Notes under the pieces: model-generated
The model's database searches: none
What the model saw: the letters and a program-made list of their open reading frames with translations, nothing else
Told to the model about the DNA's origin: nothing
In this document: positions 1-12,194 of the stretch, one piece after another
Position numbering within the stretch: position 1 is the stretch's first letter
Layout of the letters: each line of letters starts with the position of its first letter
Source of the DNA: Craterostigma plantagineum
Lineage: Eukaryota; Streptophyta; Magnoliopsida; Lamiales; Linderniaceae
Length of the DNA stretch: 64,000 nt
Assembly: GCA_027422505.1 (NCBI GenBank)
Contig: JAPQWV010000409.1
Span: 186,001-250,000 of the forward strand
Direction: 5' to 3'
Position numbers and translations under genes: made by a program

Positions 1-576
1 GGTTCGGAGCGGTTCGAGCTAGACTGGCCCACGCGGCTCAAGATCATCAAAGGCATAGCGCGGGGGGTGGGCTTCCTCCACACGGAGTTCTCAAACTACG
101 AGCTTCCCCATGGGAATCTGAAGTCGAGCAACATACTTGTGTCTTCTTCGTACGAGCCGCTCCTAACGGACTACGCCCTTTATTCGCTCATCAGCAACAC
201 CAACTCCGTTCAGGCCCTTTTCGCATACAAGTGCCCCGAGGCAGTCCTTTACCAGCAGCTGTCTCCGAAGAGCGACGTCTACTGCCTCGGGATAGTCGTT
301 CTTGAGATCATGACTGGGAAATTCCCAGCTCAGTATCTGAACAATCAGAAAGGAGGCACCGACGTGGTTCAATGGGTGAGGCAAGCAGCTTCTGATGGTA
401 GGGTTGGCGAGCTCATTGATCCTGAGATAGGCAGCGCTGAGCCTGGATCGCTTGAGCAGATGGAGAAAATGCTTTTCATTGCAGCTAATTGCACGGAAGG
501 CGACCCTGAACAGAGGATAGAGATGAGGGAAGCTATAAGGAGCATAGAAGAAGTAGTAGCTCTGGAACAAGCTTGA
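1..576 (+). CDS. Pollen receptor-like kinase (PRK/LRR-RLK type), 3' part of the kinase domain
   Basis: The gene is cut by the window edge; the open frame runs from base 1 to the stop at 574-576, giving 191 residues of a C-terminal kinase domain. The catalytic loop reads HGNLKSSNILV and the activation segment starts LTDYAL, so the usual HRD and DFG motifs are replaced by HGN and DYA. This pattern is typical of plant pollen receptor-like kinases and related LRR-RLKs thought to act as weak or pseudo-kinases at the plasma membrane. The APE-equivalent (YKCPEA) and the SDVYCLGIVVLEIMTGKFP segment follow, then subdomain XI. The LRR ectodomain and membrane span would lie upstream, outside the window. 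The exact PRK number cannot be decided from this fragment. Confidence 0.88.
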   Translation, partial: GSERFELDWPTRLKIIKGIARGVGFLHTEFSNYELPHGNLKSSNILVSSSYEPLLTDYALYSLISNTNSVQALFAYKCPEAVLYQQLSPKSDVYCLGIVVLEIMTGKFPAQYLNNQKGGTDVVQWVRQAASDGRVGELIDPEIGSAEPGSLEQMEKMLFIAANCTEGDPEQRIEMREAIRSIEEVVALEQA

Positions 577-1130
577 GATTGTTTCGTAGGATTTTCTGTG
601 CATCGCTAGAAGAAAACAAAAGAACTGCTTGGATGAAGGCAAGAGGTGGATGAAGGCAGAGAATTGCATGCTGGTTTTTCTTCTTCTTTTTGTATTTGGT
701 GTTATTCTCTGTGATGATTTCGGTCGATCTTGGATTGAGGATCTGTTGTTCTGAGTTTTTGATGTAGGAAGAAATGTAAACTTGGCTTTGGCTGCCTTCT
801 TTCAGATTAGAGGATGAAACTCTGTAAAAGGAGATTCTTTTAGTTTATTTACAGTTATGTTGATTGATTGCAGTAAGGTAATAGGTATGAAGTCCCAAAA
901 AGGAAGTACGTCATTTGTTTGTGCCAAATGTGAAAATAAAGTGAAATTGGGGAAGAAACTGCAAATATATCCGTTTGTCTATCTAGTAGCAACTAGCAAC
1001 TGGAAACTTGTGTATAATCAATCCGTCTACCTACGTGGCGAACATGGAGCTGATTTCATTTCAATCACCCGCCCACTAAAAATTCGACAGTCAATTGAAT
1101 CCACTATTAATTTGTTCGATTACGTCGGAA
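577..1130. other. Intergenic: 3' UTR of the receptor kinase and COQ9 5' region
   Basis: No open frame with recognisable homology. The first 200-300 bases probably hold the kinase 3' UTR (T-rich, with an AATGTAAA-like polyadenylation context near 772). The rest is the COQ9 upstream region. Confidence 0.5.
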
Positions 1131-2843
1131 ATGTATCGGTCGGCGGGGAGGCGTTTACTTCCGTTTCTGCACCGCGGGGGCGGTGGCCACTGTCCAAGTC
1201 CAGCTGGTTCGTTTCGTTCTAAGTGCAGAACTATTGGAACGACAGCGTTTGGTACCTCGGCGGCAGAGAACCCTCCGAAGCACAGTCGCCGTAATTTGAA
1301 TCCCGATCACACTTCGTCGTCTTCATCGAAGGCGCGCGAGTCGAGGTCACGCCTCAAGTCTACGTGGCAGGAGGAAGAGGCGCGTGTTCTTCACGCATCT
1401 CTTCGGCACGTGGTTCGTTTATTTGTCGCTTTCTCCCCTTTTCTTTCCATGGATCATTTTGTAGGCTTCGCTAGCTGCAATTGTTGGAGCTTAAGCATGT
1501 TTGCTTGATGTAGAAGAATCGTTTGTATGCATAACTTTAGTCTTTTGTTAGGATCCAACCAGGTTGAATTCGAAATTCGTTTTGCGATGTTTACTATTGG
1601 CAGAATAGATTAGGATGGACAGATGCTGCTATGATTGAGGGGGCAAAGGAAGTTGGTGTTTCTCCTTCTATAGTTGGATCATTTCCGCGTAAAGAAGCTG
1701 CACTAGTAGAGGTAAAGAACTCTTAGTATTCTCTGCATCAGACGTAGGAAAAGTGTCATATAGTTTTTTCTTTCAAGGTCATTTCCTTTGCTTGTTGATC
1801 AGCTCAGTGTGAAAATTTCGTGAACCCTCGTCAGAGAAAGTTCTTGTTGGCCATCCCGTTGTTGGCACGCCTTCTGTGAACAAAGTTTTTTTGCAACGGT
1901 TCTTCACCTTAATTCTTGACTTCTCCTCGTGTCAGTTTTTCATGGACGACTGTCTGCAGAGGCTGATTGAGGTGATTGATACAATGGAGGATTTGAAGAA
2001 TTTGATTCCTAATCAGCGTATTGCACGACTTGTGAGGATTCGCCTAGAGATGCAAGCTCCCTACATTTCTAAATGGCCTCAAGCTCTTAGCTTACAGGTA
2101 ATGGTTCGATTATATACTTGTTTGCAAGTTTGCTGCTATTCCAGAAAAACATTTTCATGTATCTTTTTAATGTTTTAGGTGCAACCCTTGAATGTTTCAA
2201 TCAGTTTAAAGCAGAGAGCCATGCTTGTTGATGAAATTTGCGATGCTTCTGGTGATGAGTCGAATGATACGGATTGGTATTTGAAGCGTACAGTTCTTGG
2301 TGGGATATACACCGCAACAGAGATATACATGCTAACTGACACTTCCCCAGGTTAGCTTTCCAACTACAGTTTTTTGAACTGAGTAAGCATGCTACACGGT
2401 TTGACCAGGGCTGCACATGGTACATCACATGTATCAAAATCAGTAGTTTTCCGGTTGCTGATAGTCTATACGAAAATAAGATTGACACATCCCTTTTTCT
2501 GCAATAGCATTGTCAGACACGTAAGATGAATAAAATGATATATATCTATATTTGTAGATTTTCGGGACACATGGGCATTCTTAGACAACCGTGTTAGAGA
2601 CGCTTTCGATCTTGGAAAGACAATTCAAGAGGTAATTGCTGGCAGCTTGTCACAAATAAATCTTTATAGTAGGGGCTCTTCTACTATCCTTTAGTTCTTC
2701 GATATCTCTGTGTTGATTCTCATCTTTGTTTGAAATGGGGGACATAAATCATGTTGCAGGCAAAATACTTGGGTAAAGCAGTGGAAGCTGGAACAGGAGG
2801 AGGTTCTCTCCAAGGATTTCTCAAGAAAATCTTCCAAGGTTGA
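1131..2843 (+). CDS. COQ9: Ubiquinone biosynthesis protein COQ9, mitochondrial
   Basis: Six exons: 1131..1409, 1604..1711, 1936..2097, 2179..2350, 2558..2631, 2760..2843 (292 aa). COQ9 is a lipid-binding, TetR-like protein of the mitochondrial CoQ synthome that presents CoQ intermediates to COQ7. The N-terminus (MYRSAGRRLLPFLHRGG) is basic and hydroxylated, as expected for a matrix presequence, followed by a Ser-rich linker. The conserved core begins at EEEARVLHASLRH and continues through GWTDAAMIEGAKEVGVS, SIVGSFPRKEAALVEFFMD and the C-terminal block DTSPDFRDTWAFLDNRV. All junctions are GT-AG and keep frame. The start was chosen because the presequence reads directly into the core. An in-frame upstream ATG-like start at 1095 would only add a non-conserved leader. 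Confidence 0.93.
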
Positions 2844-3229
2844 GTTTAACTGTTCGATCTTGCTTTAATAGCATTCTAATTAATAAAGGGAGGCATTCTA
2901 CTGCTGAAGACTTTATACATCGTCGAATAATATTGTGTATTCCTCTTCTCTTAGCAGTTCTCCATTTCAGATTTCCTCTTCTGTAAGTGTAGGTTGTCCT
3001 GAATCATACATAAGCGAATGGATTACTGGCGCAGTTTAAGTAAACTTGATAATAGAAATGGTTACAATACAAGCATCGGCTGAAAGCTATGAAACAAGTC
3101 TCTATGCTAATCACAGACACACACATACACGCACACACACACACACATGACACAATAACGCATGCAATTTGATGTGAAATATGAAGAAATAGGTATGTTC
3201 CATCAAACAAATATAACTTAAGTTTTTAA
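2844..3229. other. Convergent intergenic spacer with a CA microsatellite
   Basis: Holds the 3' ends of COQ9 (+) and the NAC gene (-). An interrupted CA-rich microsatellite lies at about 3115-3147. Nothing else seen. Confidence 0.6.
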
Positions 3230-4862
3230 TTATTTCCCGTAAGCCCAGAAGTCCATCTCGCCACGAACGGAGCGACTGACCATTTGGTTTACGGGCGAGG
3301 TGGCATTATTCGGTCGTCCCTGATGATGATGATGGTTCTGTTGTGAAGTTACGAAACGCCCCCAATCTTTCAGCTGATGATCTTCATCATCTAATAAGTT
3401 AGCAGCAGCTTGAGAAGACGATCCATCGCATTCCAAGCCGCCGCCTGTGTTGGTTTCAGAAGAATGGTTGTTGTTGTAGTTATTATTTGCTGCTGGGCTC
3501 GCAGTATTACTCTCCGCACAACAGCCTTCTTCTTCTTCTTCTTCTTCCCTGACCATGGTGGCTGCTTCTGACATGAACTGCTTCACCTGCATGCTCGCAG
3601 CAGCAGGCGACGATTGCTGGGCAGCGTGTTCGTAATTCTCAGTAGTATAACTAGGAAGAGATGACGGCAATAAATGGCGATGATCGAAAGCGCTGGTAAA
3701 CATCAATGGCTTGACCATCGTGTGGTGGTTGAAATTCTGGGAATAAGGATACGTCTGATGCGGGATATTGATACCATGATGATGATCCGCGTAGTTATTC
3801 ATATCAGCAGCAGCAGCAGCAGTTTGCTGGTCGTCATTCGAGCGCATGAAATATTGATTATTGTTATTACTGTAGGTCAACGGCCCTGCTACTTGTGCGA
3901 AGCTCGACCGCTGATAGTCGTTGTTCCTTATGTTGTTGTTGAACTGATGGTGATCATCATAGCAGCTACTACTACTTGTGTTGTTGGCCGCCGTGGCCAT
4001 CATCATCAGCCCGCTATCCATGTTGTTGTTATTATTATGATTCAGTAATAATGCTCTTTGATGATCTCCAGCGGCATTATTACTATTATTCCCGACGACT
4101 TTGAGAAGGTTCTTCTTTTTGAACACCCGACAAACGACCCATCCATCCTCCTGCTATGCAGTGCAAGCAGATTAATTCTTAGTTGTTTATTTGGTCAAAC
4201 AATGATAATTTTATAAATATATTGCGTGTATATATGCTTACGTGATTATGCATTGACGACGATTGATGATCATGATAGGAATCGTGATTATTATCTTCGA
4301 GGCGATACTCGTGCATAATCCAATCGGTCTTCTGGCCATGAGGAGCCCTACCACGGTAGAAGACGAGGGTTTTCCTCATCCCTATTTTACTGCTGTTGTT
4401 TCCATCCCTTATGCATTTGTCTCGGCCCGTCGCCTTCCAAAAGCCAGCGCTCGTGGCTCTGTTAGTCCTCGAACCAGTCGGGTACTTTCTGTCCTTGTGG
4501 CTGAAGAAGTACCACTCGTTCTGAGGCGTCGAACCAATCTTACACCTCTCTGCACACACATATTTTCCCATCATCATATATATTGCATGTGATGGTGGTC
4601 TCAATTCAGACACACACACATACATAATATGTTTATTATTACAGGGAAGTTAATTAGTTAGGTTAATTATACCTTGAAGATCCCATGGCTCTATCTTGTT
4701 CAAGTCGACTTCTCTGATGACCTCCATGTCGAACCTTTCGAAGCAGGTTTTCTTCTTCAAGTAGAAATGGAGAAGCTCTTCGTCCGTAGGGTGAAACCTG
4801 AACCCTGGTGGTACTCCTCCCCCGCCGCCATGAGTCGTCGTCGTCGTTGTATTAGAACCCAT
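3230..4862 (-). CDS. NAC-domain transcription factor, BEARSKIN (BRN1/BRN2)-like
   Basis: Three exons on the minus strand: 4673..4862, 4242..4549, 3230..4150 (472 aa). The NAC domain starts at about residue 17 with [21 protein letters not shown] and runs through [72 protein letters not shown] and, across the exon 2/3 junction, [14 protein letters not shown]. The subdomain wording fits the BRN1/BRN2 branch of the SOMBRERO clade, which drives root-cap maturation and border-cell release by activating cell-wall enzymes. The C-terminal 300 residues are low complexity (Asn, His, Gln, Ser, acidic runs), as usual for a NAC activation region. The start is the ATG at 4862; a TTG codon just upstream is not a plausible start. 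The branch assignment is from memory and less certain than the family. Confidence 0.92.

Positions 4863-4865
<3 letters not shown>

Positions 4866-4923
<58 letters not shown>
4866..4923. repeat. (TC)n/(TG)n compound microsatellite in the NAC 5' leader
   Basis: About 41 bases of TC repeat (4866-4906) followed by 17 bases of GT repeat. Read on the minus strand it is a CA-GA tract ending only four bases before the NAC start codon. Confidence 0.95.
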
Positions 4924-6599
4924 CGTATATGTATGTGTATTTATTTTGCCTCTCGCCTCCTTACTTTTCTTCAGATAGTTATGCCGTAAAAACATCACTT
5001 CTAATGTAATAACGACGATTGGTAATCCATTTATATATATATACTCATGATCAAACCCTAGGATGCATATATAACCCTAAACATAATATATAAATATTAC
5101 TGAGTGTTTCGTACGATACGTATTCATTGGTACATATGCATGGCATATTTTAAAAGGTCAACCTTCAATCATCCACGCACACACACACACATATATATCC
5201 GTGTGTATATATATTTCTACTACACTGTATGTGGAGGAGTTGACGGCCGATGACGACGCCGCCGGGGACTGCTCGAAATCGATGACGTGAAAAGTACACT
5301 TTAAACCTTCGGCTGGATGATGATATGGGCCCACCACTATACCAATTAAAAAGCTTTTCCTAATATTGTTATATATATATATATAACAATCTCTCCTGTA
5401 TATATGTAAGTATATAACAAAAGTGTAGGGATATTTGATTGTTCGTGAAGCAAGGCCGACGAAGAAACAACTGAAACATTATCTTGGGATCTTAACTAGC
5501 TATAATAATTCATATTTTTCTTTACAAGTACTTTGGCTATCTCGTTATTGCACATGCAACGATGACTTTTGAGGAAGTTTCATATGTATGTGTGTTATGT
5601 AGTAATACAATTGTACCTTTGGCTACACGCTTATTCTTTTCTTTCTAATTGAATATTACATCGAAAATCGTTATATGCACTACGCTGTCTTTCAGTTTGC
5701 AATAATCTGATTATGTCTTACTTCACCTAATTTAATTAGTTCCAAGAGTAAAAAAGAAAGAAGATGGGAAACACTTGGACGACACTGCTTTGTGTGTTAA
5801 ATATGATAACAAGTACGACATAAGTTGATTGAGAAAGTGAATCTACTGCTGATTAAATCGTATAATGCAAAAAGATGATGATGTGTTCTTATAGTAATTG
5901 GCTCCTGCCTGCGCTTGAGAACCTATAGATAGGTTGTAACTGAATATGATCGACTAACACGTATAATACGACACCATAGTTTCTTCTCGATTATCTCAAA
6001 TGGTTACTTTATTTTTTGTAAAGCACAAAAATAGAGTACGTCTTTGCTCCAGTGAGACTCTATTATATCTAACACTAATATTGTAATGATATGAAGAGAT
6101 ACTCTAAATCTAGAGTACACACAATTTTCAATACAAAGCTAGAGTTTTTAATTTTTATTATATTCTTAATTTAAAAACTTATTTTAAATTGTTAATAATG
6201 ATATGACTATAATATTATTTTTTATTGTGGCAAATAGAGTTGATGGGTTGGAGTAAAAATTAGTGTTAGAAAATAAATTTTATGGATTGGAATAAAAGCA
6301 CTATAGCAATTATATTTTTGGTAAAATTAACTTCATTTTTATGCCATGGGTTGGATATGCTGTAACCTATCTTTCTTGAAATCATCATCATTATAATTTG
6401 GACTCACGGGAGGGACCGAATTAGTTTCAAGTTCAAACTTTGGGGACCATAGTGCAATATGTTAAATCGCTTCATTTCTGCAACTTGAAAATCGAGTCGA
6501 GCGCCTTGTACTACTACTACTACTCCGTTTAGCTGATTACAGAGTAGTAATTCCGCGAAGGAAGCACTTGGGGAAGAAACAGAGAAGTGAGTAGCTAAG
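4924..6599. other. Divergent intergenic region between the NAC gene and WHY2
   Basis: AT-rich spacer holding the NAC upstream region and the WHY2 promoter. An alternating TA tract at about 5032-5045, roughly 170 bases upstream of the NAC ATG, could serve as its TATA element. Short CA and TA repeats lie near 5170-5210 and 5370-5390. No coding sequence recognised. Confidence 0.5.
6030..6330. mobile_element. Degenerate MITE-like inverted-repeat element
   Basis: The left part has CTCCAGTGAGACTCTATT and CTAACACTAAT (6069-6079). The right part has the inverse, AATAGAGTTGATGGGTTGGAG and ATTAGTGTTAG (6259-6269). The arrangement resembles a decayed terminal-inverted-repeat MITE. No target-site duplication could be fixed, so the borders are approximate. 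Confidence 0.4.
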
Positions 6600-8380
6600 A
6601 TGTTTCGGCGCCTGCTTTTGAACTCATTGAAAAGGTCAGTTAACCCTAAACCCTTGATTGAAGTGTCTCAGCTACTACTAGCCTTTCGACGATTTTTCAT
6701 AGTTTTTACGAATCAAATTCCCAAGTTGTGGTCCGTTAGCTGATTGCTGTGGTCGTGGCAGTGTGCCTCATCGGAGAAAGTTATGGTTGTCTCGGGTTGC
6801 GGGTCGAATTTGGATTTTTCAAGCTGTTTTTGTTTGTCGATGAAATATAAGTTATTTTTTCTACAGCCGAGATAAATACTTGCATCAAAATATGCGGAAC
6901 AGGGAAACGAGGAGCATTCCGTTGGGTGCTGACTTGAAATTGTCTCGTGGTGTGAGTACTCAGGCCTCCGTGTCTGACTCTGGTATTGGATAGCTGAAAG
7001 TTGTGTCTTTTGAAACGATAAATGCCTTTCTTCTGTTTCTTGATCTGATGCGTTTCCTCTGCAGCTAAAATATTTGCGCCATTTTCAATCTACAAAGGCA
7101 AAGCTGCACTTTCTGCTGACCCTCTGTTGCCAACGTTCACTAAATTGGAGGTAAATATTTTATTTTTATTTTTATTTTTTTTATTGATGGAAGAATATGT
7201 ACCTCCTATGGAATTGAGCTGCTTTGTCGTGATGTCCGTCCTTCTTTACATCCCTGCTTCGCAGTCTGGAGGTTACAGAGTCGAACGGCGTGGTGTTATT
7301 ATGTTGACACTCTGGCCTGCAATTGGTGAACGAAAGTATGATTGGGATAAGAAGCAGGTAATCCATATATATCCAATCCTTCTGAAACCTATTCTGATCT
7401 ACATTTTAACCTCGGTTAGCTGCTGCAGAAATTTGCTTTGTCGGCCACGGAGATTGGATCTTTGATAAATTTGAAATCGACAGAGTCCTGTGAATTCTTC
7501 CATGACCCAGCAATGCTATCGAGGTTGGTGGTTATGTTATGTATCTGTTATCAAATAACTTGCCAAATATTTTGGTCTCTTATTCTCAAACGGTCATGTC
7601 TGTTACGGTTACGTTTGATATTATTTTCCTTTTTCTTAACCGAGATTTCATTTTACAGCAATGCTGGGCAGGTGAGGAAGAGCTTATCGATTAAGGCACA
7701 TGCTGATGGCAGTGGTTACTTCATCTCATTGAGTAAGTAAAGTACACAGCTCTGTAGAGATCGTATTTTCTTGTGTATAAACCTTTTCGCGGCAGCTAGT
7801 GGACATGATTTTTTCGCGTTATGAGAAGGAATATGAGTTTAACTTTTTTCGCGTTAATAATTAATGGTAGAAAGTCTAAAAAATATCTTTTGCTTGGCAG
7901 TATATGCGTTTAACTGTGAACCCCACATGGATTCTCAATATTGAAAATGAAGCTCACAGATTCCTGATCCATTTTCCGTTCACAAAATTGATCGTGTTTT
8001 ATTTGTAGACGTCGTAAACAATATCCTTAAAACAAATGACCGGCTTGTTGTCCCTGTCACTGCTGCGGAATTTGCTGTGCTGCGAACTGCTTGCTCGGTA
8101 TGTGATGATTGTTTTTGTCTATTATTGCGATGCGATTAGCCGGACAATAGTAGATATTATCTCAGTTGATGTTCATTCAACTTCTTATGTTTGACATGAT
8201 AGGTGTGCTTATATACACTGTTCAATAATCTGATCTGCTACTAATGCCTTGGTCTTCGTACAGTTTGCTCTGCCTTATATCATGGGATGGGACCGTTGCA
8301 CCAACCAGCTTCGCCTCAGCGACAATCAGAACCCATCGAAGCCGATTCACGAATTTCAGGGCTCCGAGTGGGATAAGTGA
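6600..8380 (+). CDS. WHY2: Single-stranded DNA-binding protein WHIRLY2, mitochondrial
   Basis: Eight exons: 6600..6634, 6867..6982, 7065..7150, 7265..7357, 7429..7523, 7659..7732, 8009..8097, 8264..8380 (234 aa). Whirly proteins are tetrameric single-stranded-DNA binders; WHY2 acts in mitochondria and limits illegitimate microhomology-mediated repair. The N-terminus ([12 protein letters not shown]) is Arg-rich, as expected of a mitochondrial presequence. The Whirly domain starts near residue 49 with [17 protein letters not shown], which contains the KGKAAL motif, and continues through [39 protein letters not shown] and [16 protein letters not shown]. The short tail lacks the acidic transactivation stretch of the chloroplast/nuclear WHY1. 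Every junction is GT-AG and frame-consistent. Confidence 0.95.
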
Positions 8381-8750
8381 ATAACCATCTGTGTCTCTCT
8401 TTTGGTGAGTCCCTTGACAAAACCCCTTCAGCTTATCTGCAAGCCCCTTACTGAATGGTTATGATGATTTCCATGTGGGCAAACAGTTGTGTGGTTTGGT
8501 GCTGACTTATTTCCGTTGCCTACTTGACAAACTTCAAGACTATGTAATTCATGAATCGGCATGTTATTTAGGGCATATTTTGGTCTTTCTATTCCACCAA
8601 CTGCTCTATATTTAAGAATTCATAAACCCGAATGCTACTTTGGCGCTGGATTGTGTAGCACCTACAGGTTTTTAGAGGAATGCAAGAGGCCTACTGTAAG
8701 TTTAAGTCTTTACACATTGTGCACATAAAATAATTACATTTTTTACCACC
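8381..8750. other. Convergent 3' regions of WHY2 and the phytolongin gene
   Basis: No coding potential recognised; probably the two 3' UTRs. Confidence 0.5.
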
Positions 8751-9509
8751 TCAACGGATGCACTTGAGACCGTGGCATATAGCTAACCATACTGCAAATA
8801 GAACGATGCAAACCGCAACATTGATGGCAAGAACAATCCGTGCTTGGCGATACCACTGCTGTCGTAAAGACTGTTGTGATTCATGAGACGTAATCGTTGA
8901 GGAATGAAAATCCTTTGGATATGCAGCGGATGGTGTTTCTTGGTCGTTTGCTACTCTGACCTGAGTAAACCTACTATGATGACTCACCTCCTCCATCTCA
9001 ATGCGATCTCTCACAGAAATGACATGATCTTTCATTATCTTCTTCTCCTCAAGGTTATTGAACGACGATGAAGGAGTTAGGTGGTGATTAGGCGTAAAAT
9101 TATTGAACGCAGGCAATACGTCCTTGCCGTGCTCTAGAGAAGCGACCAAGCGATCGACGATGGGAAGCAACTGCTCCTTTTGTAAGGTATTCCATGGCAG
9201 CATGCCTGCATTCATCATCTTCCTCGATTCGTTCTTCAATACGCGGAGGAAGCGAAGGAGCCGGGACTTGCTGATGCTGTGGTCAACTATTGCAAAGCAT
9301 GTGAAGCCATCGCCGCCTTCTTCCTCTGTTAAGAAACCGAAGGTCTTTCCGCCCACGGTGTGAAAGTACCATCTGTGATAGGGAGGAGTCATCTCCAAGC
9401 ACAAGGCTGCCAAGTCTTTGATCTTTCCACTGCTAGCTTTGTCGTAGTGGAAAAGAACTCGGGCACCCTTGCACACGCAGCAGTAGTATAGAACAGAACC
9501 ACCGCCCAT
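8751..9509 (-). CDS. Phytolongin (non-SNARE longin protein, Phyl type)
   Basis: Single uninterrupted frame of 252 aa. Phytolongins derive from VAMP7-type R-SNAREs: they keep the N-terminal longin domain and C-terminal membrane anchor but have replaced the SNARE motif with a plant-specific PhyL region. Here the longin domain covers about residues 5-120 (VLYYCCVCKGARVLFHYD, YFHTVGGKTFGFLTEEE, FCAIVDHS-like block, SRLLRFLRVLK). A polar linker of about 100 residues has no heptad SNARE pattern. The C-terminal anchor is a stretch of about 20 hydrophobic residues beginning near IVLAINVAVCIVLFAVW, followed by a short basic tail. It likely acts in membrane trafficking in the secretory pathway. The start is the ATG at 9509; an overlapping upstream frame is not conserved. 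Confidence 0.85.
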   Translation of the reverse strand: MGGGSVLYYCCVCKGARVLFHYDKASSGKIKDLAALCLEMTPPYHRWYFHTVGGKTFGFLTEEEGGDGFTCFAIVDHSISKSRLLRFLRVLKNESRKMMNAGMLPWNTLQKEQLLPIVDRLVASLEHGKDVLPAFNNFTPNHHLTPSSSFNNLEEKKIMKDHVISVRDRIEMEEVSHHSRFTQVRVANDQETPSAAYPKDFHSSTITSHESQQSLRQQWYRQARIVLAINVAVCIVLFAVWLAICHGLKCIR

Positions 9510-10118
9510 TTTATGACAGGCAGCAAAGAAGAATATTGGATCGTGATGTAAGGATAGGTGGGTTGAGGAAAAGGGGATCTCATCTGAACAGATTTACCAG
9601 CAGCTGCACTGCAGATAATGGAATCTTAACTCTATGATGCTTTACTAGGCACGGAGTTGACCCTAATTAGAGTATATAGTAGGTGAGCTATGAGAATCAG
9701 TCAAATCAATGATGACCAGTTGTGTCTGTTTGAAGTCATCTCGCCCAAGTAATGACTTGTCTTCCTATGTATCTATATGAGGTGTCGTCAGTTCCATTGA
9801 CTTGACCCAGTCAGCAATCCGTTTTTTACCTCCTAGTTGCACTTTCCCCACCCTTACGTAGTGCCTCCTCAGAGCTGGGAAACAGATATATGAGTCTACC
9901 TATCATCTGATATATGAGCGCAGTTTTTTCTACAAATAATGGGATGTGAAACTCTTCGTGTAAGTAATCATTCTATGTATTCAACACTTGGTGGTGTAAG
10001 ATTCCAACTAGCATGAGAATTGGAACAATATAGCAGCACCCTAGCACTAAAGGGCTAGTAAGCTCCTTGATTGACGAGTGAATGGAGTATGTATGGAGGA
10101 TTTCTCTTTCAAAGCTCT
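9510..10118. other. Intergenic: phytolongin promoter and GDPD 3' end
   Basis: Tail-to-head spacer on the minus strand. No coding sequence, RNA gene or clear repeat recognised. Confidence 0.4.
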
Positions 10119-12194
10119 CTAACTAAAACCTTGTTCAAAGCATTGTGCTTTAGCTTGTTGCGTAATGCGCCGGAAAAGACTGGGATTGCTAGTGACCACG
10201 GCATCCACGCCCTCCCACAACATTTTCTCCATCCATTCCTCTTCATCCACTGTCCATGCATACACCTCTTTGTTTCTCCTGTAATAAATCATTATCGTCG
10301 TCAAAGGTCTCTTATGACCTGGGGCACGCTGTTAATGATGGCAAAGATTTTCACTAGCTTTTCTTACCCGTGGAGGATTTTCATCAGCTTTTCATCGATT
10401 AAGGGGTGGTATACTCCCACCACTCCAGCGCCTCTCATCCTCAGTAGTTTTGACCGAGCACGAGTAGCGAGATTCATCATCACAATGTACCCCACCTTAC
10501 GAAAAACGGCATTTCGCTGGGTGAGTAAATCAAGGCCAACAAGAATGTATATTTGGGGCTTCAAAGCTACAACAATATAGTTGAATCTCACTCAAAAGAT
10601 TGCTAACTCATGTAATCACAATCGAAACTACACCATAGTTGGAATTTAATACTGAACCACACATGAATCATAATCATGGCAACACATGAGATTGAGAAAG
10701 TTGACAAACATGCCAGGGAATCTTACACTGTCTCTGATTGACATCCAGATTAATCATGTATGATTTTAATACCAATCAGACAGGAAATGACAGTAGAATA
10801 GCAAGGAAAACAGAAATTACCGTGATGTGCGAGGATAATTTCAGAACGTTCCTTGCCAGGGTATCACTTTTGGACCATACAACACAGTTCTTGCAATTGG
10901 TTCTTTCAACCTGCAAATATAATTTTTTTTTCCACGCAAAGTCACTCAGCTCACTGCCTCGCTTATGTTTCTAACAGAATGTAGATATAGACCAGAAAAC
11001 AGATGAGTGAAGTATTCACAGTATCTATAGTCTACAGCTAGCGTCCAGAAAAAGAAACTTACAACAGAAAGAATATCTGTGGCCAATCCTTTCTCGTACA
11101 GCGGAGGCCCAACCTTAGCATCAAGAATTACCTTCCTAACAGAACCCGATACCAGCTGAGTCATTATGAAAGCAGCATATCAGTATATTAGGTAAGATTA
11201 ATATCTTCTTAGAACTATGATTAGTAACTATAGGAAGAGTCTGCTCTGCAACAAACCTTCAAAGCATCTTCGACGGTTGGGATACTCAAGTCACGAAATT
11301 TAAGAGAATGATGATGGATGGAACCAAGATCCGCAATCTATAGATTGAAATATGAAAGCATCGATAAATTTAAGATTTGAACATGCAGTTGGAAACAGCA
11401 AAATTATATATCATAACCTCTTTCGTGGTCAAGTAACCAACTTTAGAGGTACCATTCCCAGTTAGCAGCTGAAGCTCCCTGCCTGTAACATATGAGGATC
11501 AACATTCCTAAAGAGAACTTCGTAAAAAAGTGAGGCCGATTTTCATTCAAATGTAAATCGATCTGACACCTGTCGTGAAGAGCGAACAACACTCCATCCG
11601 AAGAACGGGATACATCTATCTCAATGCAATCTATTTGAGAAGACAATGAGATACGATATGCTTCCATCTGACAGAATAAAAAAATAATCAGAAGCCAATG
11701 CAAATTCATTTATGTTAGTGCATCCGCGCGCGCGCGCGTGGTACAGTAAGAAACGCACGGTGTTGGGAAAGGCACTGATTGAGTCACCCCCGTGAGCACA
11801 AACCAAAGGAGGATTTTTTATCCAACCACATCTTCGAGCTTGCATCTGCAGACAGGTAGCATGGCACGTAACTTAAATATAAGGAAGAAAACAATTAGCA
11901 GTATCATCCATCGAAAATACGAAAACAAGGAAAACTGCGAAAAAAAATCATCAAAAACAACTGCAAAAGTGAGGATAAGCTGATCGCTCGGACCTGGTTG
12001 AACCGGCGTAGAGAGAAGTGGAAGTAAAGAGGCGGAATGAGCGCAATTATTGGGAGGGCAATGAGAAGAACCCGAACCAATAGTCTTCTTCTTCTGGCAG
12101 TCAGACCACTCCACCACCGCCACGACGGCGACGATTGTGATCCAAATAAGCTCCGCCTTTGGCGGCGGAGTTGCCCATCACGATTCCGCAACAT
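10119..12194 (-). CDS. GDPD4: Glycerophosphodiester phosphodiesterase, membrane-anchored (GDPD4 type)
   Basis: Nine exons on the minus strand: 11994..12194, 11759..11845, 11570..11667, 11418..11478, 11257..11337, 11063..11155, 10821..10910, 10368..10495, 10119..10278 (332 aa). The enzyme hydrolyses glycerophosphodiesters to glycerol-3-phosphate and an alcohol, in phospholipid turnover and phosphate recycling. An N-terminal basic segment is followed by one membrane span (about residues 35-58, VRVLLIALPIIALIPPLYF). The catalytic GDPD domain opens with the conserved CAHGGD (His near residue 85) and DCIEIDVSRSSDGVLFALHD. The C-terminal block AWTVDEEEWMEKMLWEGVDAVV is the family's barrel-closing motif. 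Length and membrane anchor match Arabidopsis GDPD4. All introns are GT-AG and in phase. Confidence 0.92.
11725..11738. repeat. (CG)7 tract in a GDPD intron
   Basis: Fourteen bases of alternating CG inside the second GDPD intron, an unusual composition in an AT-rich intron. It is a potential Z-DNA-forming tract and a candidate dense CG-methylation site. Confidence 0.9.
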
